From positions 186,001-250,000 of the forward strand of contig NZ_JAGGOJ010000017.1 in assembly GCF_018614575.1 (NCBI RefSeq): 64,000 bases of DNA, read 5' to 3'. Positions 1 through 7,525 of the stretch are shown one piece after another (the first letter of the stretch is position 1; every line of letters begins with the position of its first letter). The notes beneath the pieces are model-generated. The model searched no databases. It saw nothing but the letters and a program-made list of their open reading frames with translations, and was not told the DNA's origin. This DNA comes from Streptomyces sp. ISL-10. Its GTDB lineage: Bacteria > Actinomycetota > Actinomycetes > Streptomycetales > Streptomycetaceae. The position numbers and the translations under genes were made by a program.

Positions 1-53
1 CCCGCGCACCAGGCCGACACCGCCTGCGTGCGCGGACCATCCCCCGGCTGGCC

Positions 54-65
54 CACAATGGCCGG
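54..65 (+). promoter_or_regulatory. Possible leaderless -10 element of the methyltransferase gene
   Basis: CACAAT at 54-59 is followed by exactly 6 nt and then the GTG start at 66, the spacing expected when transcription begins on the start codon. No Shine-Dalgarno sequence precedes the GTG. No convincing -35 hexamer is visible. The rest of bases 1-53 shows nothing recognisable. Confidence 0.35.
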
Positions 66-1244
66 GTGAACGCCTCAGATCCGCTCGCCGCCTTGTCGGC
101 ACTGCGCACCGAGGAGGGCAGCGCGCTGCTGGCGTCGCTCGCCTCCTACGACCCCGCCGATGAACTGGCCGTGGCCACCCGGCTGCGCCGCGAGCACCCG
201 GCGGATCTCGTCTCGGCGGCGCTCGGGCAGGCGCGGCTGCGGCAGCGGGCGGCGGCGAAATTCGGCGCGGAGGACGCCGGCCGGATGTTCTTCACCCCCA
301 ACGGCGTCGAGCAGTCCACCCGCCGCACGGTTGCCGCCCACCGGGCCGAGCGCTTCGCCGCCCTCGGTGTGCGCAGCGTCGCCGACCTGTGCAGCGGCAT
401 CGGCGGGGACGCGATCGCGCTGGCGCGGGCGGGCATTTCCGTCCTCGCCGTGGACCGCGATCCGCCGACGGCCGCGGCCGCGCGGGCCAACGCCGAGGCA
501 CTGGGACTCGCGGACCTGATCGAGGTCCGCTGCGCGGACGTGACAGACATCGACACCTCTGGGTACGACGCGGTGTTCGCGGATCCCGCGCGCCGGGGCG
601 GCCGGGGCCGGATCTTCGATCCGGAGGCGTACTCCCCGCCCCTGTCGTGGGCGATCGCCGCGGCCCGCACCCGCCCGTTCGCGGCCCTCAAGATCGCCCC
701 AGGGGTCCCGCACGAGGCCGTCCCCGAGGACGCCGAGGCCGAGTGGATCTCGGACGGCGGGGACGTCAAGGAGGCCGTGCTCTGGTTCGGCACGGCCCCG
801 GGCACGATCCGCGCCACCCTGCTCCCCGGCCCGCACACCCTGACCGGCCGCGGCCTGCCCGACCCCGCCGTCCGCGCGGTCGGCCGCTACCTCTACGAGC
901 CCGACGGCGCGGTGATCCGCGCCCACCTGGTCGCCGAAGTCGCCGAGGACGTCGGCGGAGGCCTGATCGACGCGACGATCGCCTACATCACGTCGGACGA
1001 GCTGCGTCCGACGCCGTACGCGACGGCGTACGAGATCACCGACGCGCTGCCCTTCAACGTCAAGAAGCTGAAGGCCCTGCTCAGGGAGCGCGAGGTCGGC
1101 AACCTGACGGTGAAGAAGCGTGGCTCGGCGGTCGAACCGGACGAACTGCGCCGCAAGGTCAAGCCCCAGGGGCCGGGCGCCGCAACGGTGTTCATGACGA
1201 GGACGGCGGGGGCACCGGCCATGCTGGTGGGGCACCCGGCATAG
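66..1244 (+). CDS. Class I SAM-dependent methyltransferase with THUMP-like C-terminus
   Basis: A 392-residue protein with a Rossmann-type methyltransferase core. The SAM-binding glycine loop VADLCSGIGGDAIALA lies near residues 105-120 and an acidic residue ends the next strand (AVDRD). A DPARRGGR segment near residue 175 sits where the catalytic motif IV is found. The C-terminal third fits the THUMP-like domain often attached to such enzymes, so an RNA substrate is likely, but the target cannot be read from sequence. GTG at 66 is chosen because a -10-like element lies 6 nt upstream and homologues begin near here. The last residues (MLVGHPA) are encoded by the first unit of a 37-bp tandem repeat, so the C-terminus may have been altered by repeat expansion. 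Confidence 0.8.
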   Translation: MNASDPLAALSALRTEEGSALLASLASYDPADELAVATRLRREHPADLVSAALGQARLRQRAAAKFGAEDAGRMFFTPNGVEQSTRRTVAAHRAERFAALGVRSVADLCSGIGGDAIALARAGISVLAVDRDPPTAAAARANAEALGLADLIEVRCADVTDIDTSGYDAVFADPARRGGRGRIFDPEAYSPPLSWAIAAARTRPFAALKIAPGVPHEAVPEDAEAEWISDGGDVKEAVLWFGTAPGTIRATLLPGPHTLTGRGLPDPAVRAVGRYLYEPDGAVIRAHLVAEVAEDVGGGLIDATIAYITSDELRPTPYATAYEITDALPFNVKKLKALLREREVGNLTVKKRGSAVEPDELRRKVKPQGPGAATVFMTRTAGAPAMLVGHPA

Positions 1245-1441
1245 GGCGGCCCAGCTCATGCTCGTGGGGCACCCGGCACAGGGCGGCCCAGCTCATGCTC
1301 GTGGGGCAGCCGGCACAGGGCCGCCCGGGCCATGCTCGTGGGGCAGCCGGCACAGGGCCGCCCGGGCCATGCTCGTGGGTCCCCGGGCAGACGGCCGCCC
1401 GGGCCATGCTCGTGGGGCAGTCGGCCTGGGCCCCGGTCGAG
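1220..1441. repeat. 37-bp minisatellite, six head-to-tail units, spanning a stop codon
   Basis: Units begin with CATGCT(C/G)GTGGG at 1220, 1257, 1294, 1331, 1368 and 1405, a constant period of 37 bp. The first unit contains the methyltransferase stop TAG (1242-1244); the later units carry CAG or other bases at that place. The last unit is the most diverged. Units are joined without spacers, so this is not a CRISPR array. A 37-bp period is not a multiple of three, so all frames on both strands read through as repetitive peptides with no sign of selection. The segment fills most of the space between the methyltransferase and the convergent membrane-protein gene. Confidence 0.95.
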
Positions 1442-1468
1442 GTGGTACCAGCAGACTGGGGCGTCCGC

Positions 1469-2107
1469 TCAGACGTGGGTGCCGGCCGCCGCCCGGCGCG
1501 GCACCAGTCGCAGCGCCCAGCGGTAGTGGCCCACCGCCTTGGCGACGCCGATCAGGCCCGTCAGCCACAGGATCATGCCGAGGCCCATCAGCAGCACCAC
1601 CTCCGGCACCGTGTTCTCGCCGGGCTCCGCGCCGGCCGGGACCGCGAAGCACGTCCACAGGCCGCCCGCGCACATCAGGAACGACGGCACGAACCAGGTC
1701 AGGCTCAGGCCCGGTGAGGTGAAACGCGCATCCCGGGCAGGGTCGCTGTCCAGTGCGCTCCACTCGCGCAGCCGCGCGCGCACCTTTCCGTCGCGGACGA
1801 GACCGAAGCCGATCAGCAGACCGGTCGGCACGATGAACGCGGTGCCCAGCAGGAGGAGCACGCCGCCGAACAGGTGGCTGAACACGTCGATCGCCTCGTA
1901 GAACACCCGCAGCGCCGCACCGACGCTCACCCAGCCGACCGTGAACCCGCTCACGAGCAGCCACAGCTGGGCCAGTCGCCACACCCCGATGCTCGCCCGA
2001 TGCAGCTCCCCCATCGCTTTCGCCCGGTCGGCGAGCAGCGACTCGCGGTCGGGCCAGGCCTGTATGCGGGTGGGCGGCGGCGGGGGCGGGAGGGCTGATC
2101 CGGTCAT
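1469..2107 (-). CDS. Hypothetical integral membrane protein, about four TM segments
   Basis: A 212-residue protein of no family I recognise. It starts with a proline-rich stretch (SALPPPPPPTR) and a short amphipathic region. Hydrophobic segments follow near residues 43-65, 75-100, 145-165 and 170-190, and the C-terminus is basic. ATG at 2107 is chosen because it lies 11 bp after the sigma-factor stop; the open frame extends further but would overlap the sigma gene. The tight spacing suggests co-transcription with the sigma factor. It could be a membrane partner of that regulator, but membrane anti-sigma factors are not the usual ECF42 partner, so this is only positional. Confidence 0.65.
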   Translation of the reverse strand: MTGSALPPPPPPTRIQAWPDRESLLADRAKAMGELHRASIGVWRLAQLWLLVSGFTVGWVSVGAALRVFYEAIDVFSHLFGGVLLLLGTAFIVPTGLLIGFGLVRDGKVRARLREWSALDSDPARDARFTSPGLSLTWFVPSFLMCAGGLWTCFAVPAGAEPGENTVPEVVLLMGLGMILWLTGLIGVAKAVGHYRWALRLVPRRAAAGTHV

Positions 2108-2117
2108 GCGGACGAGG

Positions 2118-3377
2118 TTACCGGGGCCGGTCGGCGGCCTCGGCGGCGCGATCCAGGAGCAGTTGCCTCTCCCGCGCGTTGCGGGCCAGGGAAGCGGCGT
2201 GCTCGAACTCCGCCCGCGCCTCCTCGGCGCGGCCCAGCCGGGCCAGCAGGTCACCGCGGACGCTCGGGAGCAAGTGGTAGTCCTTCAGGGCCGGTTCAGC
2301 GGCCATCGCGTCCACCAGGGCGAGGCCGGCGGCGGGGCCCTGTGTCATGGAGACGGCGACCGCGCGGTTCAGCTCCACGATCGGGGACGGCATGACACGG
2401 ACCAACTGCCCGTACAGAGCGGCGATCGTCGCCCAGTCCGTGTCCTCGTAGCGGACCGCCTGCGCGTGACAGCCGGCGATCGCGGCCTGAAGGGCGTACG
2501 GGCCCAGGGGGCCGGCACCGGCACGTCCCAGCGACTCGATGCCGCGCCGTATCAGCAGCCGGTTCCACTTGGCGCGGTTCTGGTCGGCGAGCAGCACCGG
2601 TTCGCCCGCGGGACCCGTGCGGGTAGGGATGCGGGACGCCTGGAACTCCAACAGCGCCGCCAGTCCGTGCACTTCCGGTTCGTACGGCATCAGGCCGGCG
2701 AGGACCCGGGCCAGCCGCAGGGCGTCTTCGCAGAGCGCCGGGCGCACAAGGTCGTCGCCGGCGGTCGCCGCGTACCCCTCGTTGAAGATCAGGTAGATGA
2801 CGTCGAGCACCGAGCCCAGGCGCTCGGCGCGCTCGGCGCCGTACGGCACCTCGAAGGCCACGCCCGCCTTCGCCAGCGTCCGCTTGGCGCGCACGATGCG
2901 CTGGGCGACCGTCGGTTCGGCGGCGAGGAACGCGCGGGCGATCTCCCCGGTCGTCAGCCCGCCCAGCAGCCTGAGCGTGAGCGCGACCCTGGCCTCGGTG
3001 GACAGCACCGGATGGCACGCGGTGAAGATCAGCCGCAGCAGGTCGTCGTCGATGTCGTCCGCATCGGCCGGTTCGGGCGGCGGCGGCGCGTCGGTGAGCG
3101 TCCGCCCCACCTCGGCCAGCTTGCGGGCGTACGTCTCCTTGCGGCGTACGAGATCGATGGCGCGGTGCTTGGCCGTGGCCATGAGCCAGGCGCCCGGCCT
3201 GTCCGGGACACCCGACTCCGGCCACTGCTCCAGCGCGGCGACCAGAGCGTCCTGCGCGATCTCCTCGGCGATGCCCACGTCCCGCACGATGCGGGCCACG
3301 CCGGCGATGATGCGCGCCGACTCGATCCTGAAGACCGCTTCGACCGTGTTCGCTGCGCTTGCTGCCGTCACGGCCAC
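2118..3377 (-). CDS. ECF42-type RNA polymerase sigma factor with TPR-like C-terminal extension
   Basis: A 419-residue sigma factor, about twice the length of a simple ECF sigma. Region 2 is near residues 15-80 (AEEIAQDALVAALEQW, then GAWLMATAKHRAIDLVRR). Region 4 is near 125-180 (TLRLLGGLTTGEIARAFL). The remaining 230 residues match the long helical extension typical of the ECF42 group (RLIFTACHP, YLIFNEGY, then TPR-like helices with ELNRAVAVSM). Sigma factors of this group are regularly encoded beside DGPF/YciI proteins instead of a classical anti-sigma factor, and that is the case here. The start is a GTG (3375-3377); other GTG codons close by are possible. It probably transcribes its own operon from the promoter at 3830-3856. 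Confidence 0.88.
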   Translation of the reverse strand: MAVTAASAANTVEAVFRIESARIIAGVARIVRDVGIAEEIAQDALVAALEQWPESGVPDRPGAWLMATAKHRAIDLVRRKETYARKLAEVGRTLTDAPPPPEPADADDIDDDLLRLIFTACHPVLSTEARVALTLRLLGGLTTGEIARAFLAAEPTVAQRIVRAKRTLAKAGVAFEVPYGAERAERLGSVLDVIYLIFNEGYAATAGDDLVRPALCEDALRLARVLAGLMPYEPEVHGLAALLEFQASRIPTRTGPAGEPVLLADQNRAKWNRLLIRRGIESLGRAGAGPLGPYALQAAIAGCHAQAVRYEDTDWATIAALYGQLVRVMPSPIVELNRAVAVSMTQGPAAGLALVDAMAAEPALKDYHLLPSVRGDLLARLGRAEEARAEFEHAASLARNARERQLLLDRAAEAADRPR

Positions 3378-3420
3378 CCATCAGAGCAGCCGTGCGGGAG
3401 CGGGGCAAGCGCGGCCGGTG

Positions 3421-3777
3421 TCAGTCCTCGGCGATCTGGCGCAGCTCGCAGGTGATGTCCCATTCCTCCGGGTGGATCTCAAGGAAACGCCTGGTCCACT
3501 CCAGGGCCTCGGCCTTGTCCTTGCACTGCATGAGGGCGTAGCCGCCGATGACTTCCTTGGTCTCGGTGAAGGGCCCGTCGGTGTACGACAGCTTGCCGCC
3601 GGACCAGGTCACGCGGGTGCCGTCCGAGGTCGCGGTGAGACCGGCCGTGTCGAGCATGACGCCCGCCTTGGTGATCTCCTCCAGCAGCTTGCCCATCCGG
3701 TCGGTGAAGTCCTGGGGGAATTCCGCTCCGGACAGCTCGTTCTCGTCGATACGGATCATGGAGAGAAAGCGCGGCAT
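3421..3777 (-). CDS. DGPF/YciI-family protein, partner of ECF42 sigma factor
   Basis: A 118-residue protein with the diagnostic sequence YTDGPFTETKEVIGGYALM near residues 66-84, the DGPF signature of the YCII-related ferredoxin-like fold. Proteins of this family are the conserved neighbours of ECF42 sigma factors; their biochemical role is not settled. The ATG at 3777 follows a good Shine-Dalgarno (GAGGAG, 6 nt upstream). The stop lies about 43 bp before the sigma-factor start, so the two are almost certainly co-transcribed, DGPF gene first. Confidence 0.9.
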   Translation of the reverse strand: MPRFLSMIRIDENELSGAEFPQDFTDRMGKLLEEITKAGVMLDTAGLTATSDGTRVTWSGGKLSYTDGPFTETKEVIGGYALMQCKDKAEALEWTRRFLEIHPEEWDITCELRQIAED

Positions 3778-3829
3778 GACGACTCCTCGATGGCATCGGG
3801 CGGGGCCGTTCCCCGCCTCTCACCCATGC

Positions 3830-3856
3830 GTCGAACGGGTCAGGGCCCGATCGACA
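3830..3856 (-). promoter_or_regulatory. Candidate ECF42 autoregulatory promoter
   Basis: On the minus strand TGTCGA (3851-3856) is followed after 17 bp by CGAC (3830-3833), which agrees with the -35 TGTCGA / -10 CGA(T)C pattern described for ECF42 targets. It lies about 53 bp upstream of the DGPF start and points into the DGPF-sigma operon, as expected for autoregulation. Confidence 0.7.
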
Positions 3857-3899
3857 CGGCTCCCGGACTTCTTCCGGAAAATTTTCGGTCTCCAGGACG

Positions 3900-4178
3900 T
3901 CATCGCTGTCCGGGAGATTCTCGGCCGAGCGACTCGAAGCGCCAGCGGTGCACCGGCCGGGTGACGAGGCCGGCATCCGGCTCCGGGAGTTCGGGGAGAT
4001 CGGCATCGGCGTGCGCCGCCTCCCACCAGGTGACGACCAGCACCCGGTCGCCCGCCGCCCGGAACGTCTCACGGCGCAGCGGCTCGCGCGCGAGCTCCTG
4101 GGCGCGGGCCCACTCCAGCAACTGCGCACCGCGGCCCTCGGCGGCGCGGGCCTCCCACATCAGCGCGACGACGGTCAT
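3900..4178 (-). CDS. Small hypothetical protein coupled to tsaD
   Basis: A 92-residue protein beginning MTVVALMWEARAAEGRG. The ATG (4176-4178) overlaps the tsaD stop in an ATGA arrangement, which decides the start and implies translational coupling. Length and pattern (a beta strand, a helix LLEWARAQELA, then strands around RVLVVTWWEA and a C-terminal RWRF) resemble small dimeric alpha/beta-barrel proteins of the antibiotic-biosynthesis-monooxygenase type, but there is no residue-level proof. It is the last gene of the tsaB-rimI-tsaD run. The 40 bp after its stop hold an A4T4 palindrome (3874-3888) just upstream of the ECF42 promoter. Confidence 0.7.
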   Translation of the reverse strand: MTVVALMWEARAAEGRGAQLLEWARAQELAREPLRRETFRAAGDRVLVVTWWEAAHADADLPELPEPDAGLVTRPVHRWRFESLGRESPGQR

Positions 4179-5281
4179 GAGTAGAGGTTGTCCTTGCTGA
4201 TCTCGTGCACATGGTCGTGGTCCGAACCGTGCCCGTGGTTCCCCGGCACGTGCGGGTCCGTCACCGGCAGCGACGAGTCCGCCGACAGCTCCCAGTCGGA
4301 GGCCGGCCGGTTCCTCGCGACCATCTCCGCGCCCAGCGCGGCGACCATCGCGCCGTTGTCCGTGCACAGCTTCGGCCGCGGCACGCGCAGCCGCAGGCCC
4401 GCACGCTCACAGCGTTCCTCGGCGAGCGCCCGCAGCCGCGAGTTGGCCGCGACGCCGCCGCCGATCATCAGGTGGTCCACGCCCTCGTCCGTGCAGGCGC
4501 GCACGGCCTTGCGGGTGAGCACGTCGACGACCGCCTCCTGGAAGGACGCCGCCACGTCCCGCACCGGCACCTCCTCGCCCGCGGCGCGCTTGGCCTCGAT
4601 CCACCGGGCGACGGCCGTCTTCAGGCCGGAGAAGGAGAAGTCGTACGCCGGGTCCTTGGCGCCGCTGAGGCCACGTGGGAAGGCGATCGCCGCCGGGTCG
4701 CCCTCCTTCGCCAGCCGGTCGATCACCGGGCCGCCGGGGAAGCCTAGGTTCAGTACGCGTGCGATCTTGTCGAACGCCTCGCCGGCCGCGTCGTCGATCG
4801 TCGCGCCCATGGGACGGACGTCGGCGGTGATGTCGGGGGCGAGCAACAGCGAGGAGTGGCCGCCGGAGACCAGCAGCGCCATGGTCGGCTCGGGCAGCGG
4901 ACCGTGTTCGAGCTGGTCGACGCAGATGTGCGACGCGAGGTGGTTCACCCCGTACAGCGGCTTGCCCAGGGCGTACGCGTACGCCTTCGCTGCCGAGACG
5001 CCCACCAGCAGCGCGCCCGCGAGCCCGGGGCCGGCCGTGACGGCGATGCCGTCGAGGTCGCGGGCGCTGACCCCCGCCTCCTTCAGGGCGCGTTCGATGG
5101 TCGGCACCATCGCCTCCAGGTGCGCGCGCGAGGCGATCTCCGGCACGACGCCGCCGAAACGGGCGTGCGTGTCCACACTGGAGGCCACCGCGTCGGCGAG
5201 CAGGGTCGTTCCGCGGACGATGCCGACTCCGGTCTCGTCGCAGGAGGTCTCGATGCCGAGTACGAGCGGTTCGTCAGCCAT
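4175..5281 (-). CDS. tsaD: tRNA N6-adenosine threonylcarbamoyltransferase TsaD
   Basis: A 368-residue member of the Kae1/TsaD/Qri7 family. It transfers the threonylcarbamoyl group to A37 of ANN-decoding tRNAs together with TsaB and TsaE, all encoded nearby. Visible motifs are LGIETSCDETGVG at the N-terminus, the metal-binding NHLASHI (His114 and His118), the glycine-rich SGGHSSLLL near 139-147, and CTDNGAMVA near the C-terminus. The start MADEPLVLG at 5281 matches the usual family N-terminus. The upstream spacer carries a 14-bp tandem repeat. Confidence 0.97.
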   Translation of the reverse strand: MADEPLVLGIETSCDETGVGIVRGTTLLADAVASSVDTHARFGGVVPEIASRAHLEAMVPTIERALKEAGVSARDLDGIAVTAGPGLAGALLVGVSAAKAYAYALGKPLYGVNHLASHICVDQLEHGPLPEPTMALLVSGGHSSLLLAPDITADVRPMGATIDDAAGEAFDKIARVLNLGFPGGPVIDRLAKEGDPAAIAFPRGLSGAKDPAYDFSFSGLKTAVARWIEAKRAAGEEVPVRDVAASFQEAVVDVLTRKAVRACTDEGVDHLMIGGGVAANSRLRALAEERCERAGLRLRVPRPKLCTDNGAMVAALGAEMVARNRPASDWELSADSSLPVTDPHVPGNHGHGSDHDHVHEISKDNLYS

Positions 5282-5305
5282 GGGTGTGAGTCTCAGTTCC
5301 TTGTA

Positions 5306-5343
5306 CGGTCGGGGCTGTTCGGTCGGGGCTGTTCGGTCGGGCC
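5306..5343. repeat. 14-bp tandem repeat in the rimI-tsaD spacer
   Basis: CGGTCGGGGCTGTT occurs at 5306-5319 and 5320-5333, with a partial third copy at 5334-5343. It fills the noncoding spacer between the rimI stop (5362) and the tsaD start (5281). No regulatory function is evident; replication slippage in a short spacer is the simplest reading. Confidence 0.9.
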
Positions 5344-5361
5344 TGGCGTCGTGCTCGTACG

Positions 5362-5883
5362 TCAGGTCTGTACGGTCAGGCGCATGACGAGAGCGTCGAT
5401 GTTGCCCGGCTGGTAGTAGCCGCGGCGGAATCCAATGGGCTCGAAGCCGAAGCGCTCGTACAGCTTCTGGGCCCGGGTGTTGTCCACGCGCACTTCGAGG
5501 AGCACCTCGTGGCATTCGAAGGCGGTGGCGTGCTGCAGGAGGTCGGTCAGCAGCCGGGCGCCGAGCCCGGTGCCCCACTGACCTGGTTCGACGGCGATGG
5601 TCTGGACGTCACCGAGACCGCCCGCCGCCGCGAGTCCGGCGTAGCCGACGATCCTGCCGTCGAGCTCGGCGACGACGTAGCGGCGGGTGGCCTGCGGTCC
5701 CCGGGAGTGCGCGAGTTCGGACCAGAACATCCCGGCCGACCAGGCGTCTTCCGGGAACAGCTCGTGTTCGAGGTCGAGCACCGGCCGGATGTCCCACCAG
5801 CGCATCTCACGCAATTCAGGAGGGCCGCCGCGCAGCGGCGTCGATGAGGGGCGGCGGTCGGGAGACGGGTGGGCGCCGCTCAC
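5362..5883 (-). CDS. rimI: Ribosomal-protein-alanine N-acetyltransferase RimI
   Basis: A GNAT-fold acetyltransferase. The acetyl-CoA motif A reads QTIAVEPGQWGTGLGARLL, followed by LEVRVDNTRAQKLYERFGF, both typical of RimI, which acetylates the N-terminus of ribosomal protein S18. GTG at 5883 is chosen because it overlaps the tsaB stop as GTGA and has AAGGTGG about 10 nt upstream. This gives 173 residues. An internal ATG at 5805 (MRWWDIRPV) would give 147 residues and still keep the domain. tsaB-rimI-tsaD is a conserved actinobacterial run. Confidence 0.9.
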   Translation of the reverse strand: MSGAHPSPDRRPSSTPLRGGPPELREMRWWDIRPVLDLEHELFPEDAWSAGMFWSELAHSRGPQATRRYVVAELDGRIVGYAGLAAAGGLGDVQTIAVEPGQWGTGLGARLLTDLLQHATAFECHEVLLEVRVDNTRAQKLYERFGFEPIGFRRGYYQPGNIDALVMRLTVQT

Positions 5884-6533
5884 CTCGGAGTGACCACCTT
5901 GTAGTTCTTGGGCACCTGGGCATCGGGACGGCGCAGGTAGAGCGGCAGCGGGTCGAGGAAGTCCTCCCCGGCCGCCAGCCGCTCGGCCGCGAGGGCGGCG
6001 AGGGCGCCGGCGCTGACATGCTCGGGTCCGCGGGCGTCCGGAAACGTCTGCGGGTACAGGAGCGCGCCGGCACCGACCGCGGGCAGGGCCGCGACCTGTT
6101 CGGCGATGTCGGCGGGCCGGTCGACGGCGGCGTCGCTCACGCGGGTCCGGGCGTTCTCGTAGCGCGCCCAGTAGACCTCTTTGCGGCGGGCATCCGTCGC
6201 CACCACGAACGGCTCGTCCAGCCCGGCGGCGTACGCGAGGCCGTCCAGTGTGCACACGCCGTGGACGGGCACACCGAGCGCGGACGCGAAGGTGGTGGCC
6301 GTCACCAGCCCGACGCGCAGTCCTGTGTACGGCCCCGGTCCGACGCCGACCACCACTCCCGTGACGGCGTCGAGCTTCACCCCGGCCTCGGCGAGCACGC
6401 GGTCGACGGCGGGCAGCAGCAGTTCGCCGTGCCTTCGGGCGTCCACCCGGCTGGACTCGGCGACGACGGCGGACCCGTCGTGGAGAGCGGCGGTGACGGC
6501 GGGCGTGGCGGTATCCATGGCGAGCAAGAGCAC
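5880..6533 (-). CDS. tsaB: tRNA threonylcarbamoyladenosine biosynthesis protein TsaB
   Basis: A 217-residue ASKHA-fold protein that acts as the dimerisation partner of TsaD in t6A synthesis. The N-terminus MLLLAMDTATPAVTAAL and the segment GVGPGPYTGLRVGLVTA are diagnostic. It lacks the metal-binding HxxxH of TsaD, as expected. The start is GTG at 6533. A TAGGCT -10-like hexamer ends 6 nt before it and no Shine-Dalgarno is seen, so the transcript is probably leaderless. First gene of the tsaB-rimI-tsaD-3900 operon. Confidence 0.95.
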   Translation of the reverse strand: MLLLAMDTATPAVTAALHDGSAVVAESSRVDARRHGELLLPAVDRVLAEAGVKLDAVTGVVVGVGPGPYTGLRVGLVTATTFASALGVPVHGVCTLDGLAYAAGLDEPFVVATDARRKEVYWARYENARTRVSDAAVDRPADIAEQVAALPAVGAGALLYPQTFPDARGPEHVSAGALAALAAERLAAGEDFLDPLPLYLRRPDAQVPKNYKVVTPR

Positions 6534-6545
6534 GCAAACAGCCTA
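6534..6545 (-). promoter_or_regulatory. Probable leaderless promoter (-10) of tsaB
   Basis: Minus-strand TAGGCT (6540-6545) is followed by 6 nt (GTTTGC) and the GTG start at 6533. TAGGCT fits the actinobacterial TANNNT -10 consensus. The -35 is weak (CTGTGA at 17 bp). Confidence 0.5.
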
Positions 6546-6604
6546 CGGCTCCGGCGAGGGAGTCACAGTGCCCCATCGAACGTGATGCCTGCTGCTACCG
6601 TCAC

Positions 6605-6636
6605 CACGACCGGGAAAAGACACGACCGGGAAAAGA
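6605..6636. repeat. Perfect 16-bp tandem duplication upstream of the L,D-transpeptidase-like gene
   Basis: CACGACCGGGAAAAGA is present at 6605-6620 and again at 6621-6636. It lies 18 bp before the GTG start at 6654, within the tsaB divergent promoter region. It could place two copies of a regulator site, or just be a slippage product. Confidence 0.9.
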
Positions 6637-6653
6637 TTCGAAAGGTGGGCACG

Positions 6654-7211
6654 GTGGCACGGAGCAGCTCGGGACTCGTGGCCGGGCTCACGGCGGCCGC
6701 GCTGGCCGTCGTCGGTTTCCTCGCCTATCAGGCGTCGGCGAACGTTCCCGACAGCCTCGGCGCCCCCAAGGCCCCGAGCCCCGCCCCCTCCGCGCAGGCA
6801 TCCGGCAGCCCGAAGAACGAGTCCAAGGACCCGCTCGCCGTGCCCGCCCACTCCGGCACGGGTGTGCGCGTCGTGTACGCGCTGGGCGACCGGAGGGTGT
6901 GGCTGGTCGGCAAGCAGAGCACGCCCCGCACCTTCGAGGTCATGCCCTCGACGGTGAACCCCCAGCCGGGCACCTACACCGTGACGTCCCGTTCCGGGAA
7001 CGTGCCGGGCTCGGACGGCGTCCCGATCGAGCACGTGGTCCGGTTCGCGAAGGTCGGCGGCGTGTCGATCGGCTTCAGCGCGGCGGTGAACGGCTCCATG
7101 GCCAGCCCGGACCCGAACAAGAAGACGGGCGGCGTGCGGATGAAGCGGGCCGACGGGGACGCGATGTGGGTGTTCGCGGCGATCGGCTCGAAGGTGGTCG
7201 TGGTCCCGTAG
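6654..7211 (+). CDS. Membrane-anchored L,D-transpeptidase-like protein without catalytic motif
   Basis: A 185-residue protein. Residues 8-28 are a hydrophobic anchor or signal peptide, and residues 31-62 form a Pro/Ser/Ala linker. The rest resembles a YkuD-type beta domain: VRVVYALGDRRVWLV, then TYTVTSR, then GGVRMKRADGDAMW where active enzymes have HGC(I/V)RM. The catalytic Cys and His are missing: there is no Cys in the protein and GGVRM replaces HGCVRM. It may bind peptidoglycan or be a structural relative; enzymatic activity is unlikely. GTG at 6654 is chosen because AAAGGTGG lies just upstream; an in-frame GTG at 6645 is an alternative. It faces the 66-aa gene convergently. Confidence 0.6.
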   Translation: MARSSSGLVAGLTAAALAVVGFLAYQASANVPDSLGAPKAPSPAPSAQASGSPKNESKDPLAVPAHSGTGVRVVYALGDRRVWLVGKQSTPRTFEVMPSTVNPQPGTYTVTSRSGNVPGSDGVPIEHVVRFAKVGGVSIGFSAAVNGSMASPDPNKKTGGVRMKRADGDAMWVFAAIGSKVVVVP

Positions 7212-7262
7212 GGCCACCCGTAAGGGACCGGATGTACGAATCCCGGCGCGCCTGACGGACCC

Positions 7263-7300
7263 GTCGGGCAACTCCGGTCAGGCAACTCGCGTCAGGCGGC
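7263..7300. repeat. 14-bp tandem repeat touching the stop of the small ORF
   Basis: GTC(G/A)GGCAACTC units begin at 7263, 7277 and 7291 (period 14 bp; the third is partial). On the minus strand each of the last two units begins with TGA, and the first of these is the actual stop codon (7292-7294) of the 66-residue ORF. The repeats also give weak inverted complementarity with CCTGAC at 7251-7256, possibly a weak convergent terminator. Confidence 0.8.
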
Positions 7301-7492
7301 GTCTCGTCGCGCGGCGTCGCTCCGCGTCTCGTCCCGGACCGCTGCCCGCGGCGCCTCGCGCGGCGGGGTCGACACGGCACTGGCCGCCGCACAGGACGCC
7401 AGCAGATCCCGCATCGACAGGGCCGGTGCGGGCGGTACGGCTGCCGCAGGCGACTGCTGCCGGGTCTGGGGTTCGCGCTCCGATGCCGACAT
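7292..7492 (-). CDS. Small hypothetical protein (66 aa) behind a candidate iron box
   Basis: A 66-residue protein rich in Ala, Pro, Arg and Ser with a single Cys (LLASCAAASAVSTPP, Cys34) and no membrane segment. I do not recognise a family. The ATG at 7492 has a very strong ribosome binding site (AGGAGG, 5 nt upstream), which supports a real gene despite the small size. A near-perfect inverted repeat resembling a DtxR/IdeR/DmdR iron box lies 34-51 bp upstream, so expression may be raised under iron limitation. Neighbours (L,D-transpeptidase-like gene, tsaE) give no functional hint. Confidence 0.65.
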   Translation of the reverse strand: MSASEREPQTRQQSPAAAVPPAPALSMRDLLASCAAASAVSTPPREAPRAAVRDETRSDAARRDAA

Positions 7493-7525
7493 GGACGCCT
7501 CCTGGTGGGCTCCGGGGGCGGGCGT

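Noticed and set aside
1220..1441. CRISPR array
   Set aside because: The 37-bp units follow each other directly without unique spacers, and no cas gene is present.
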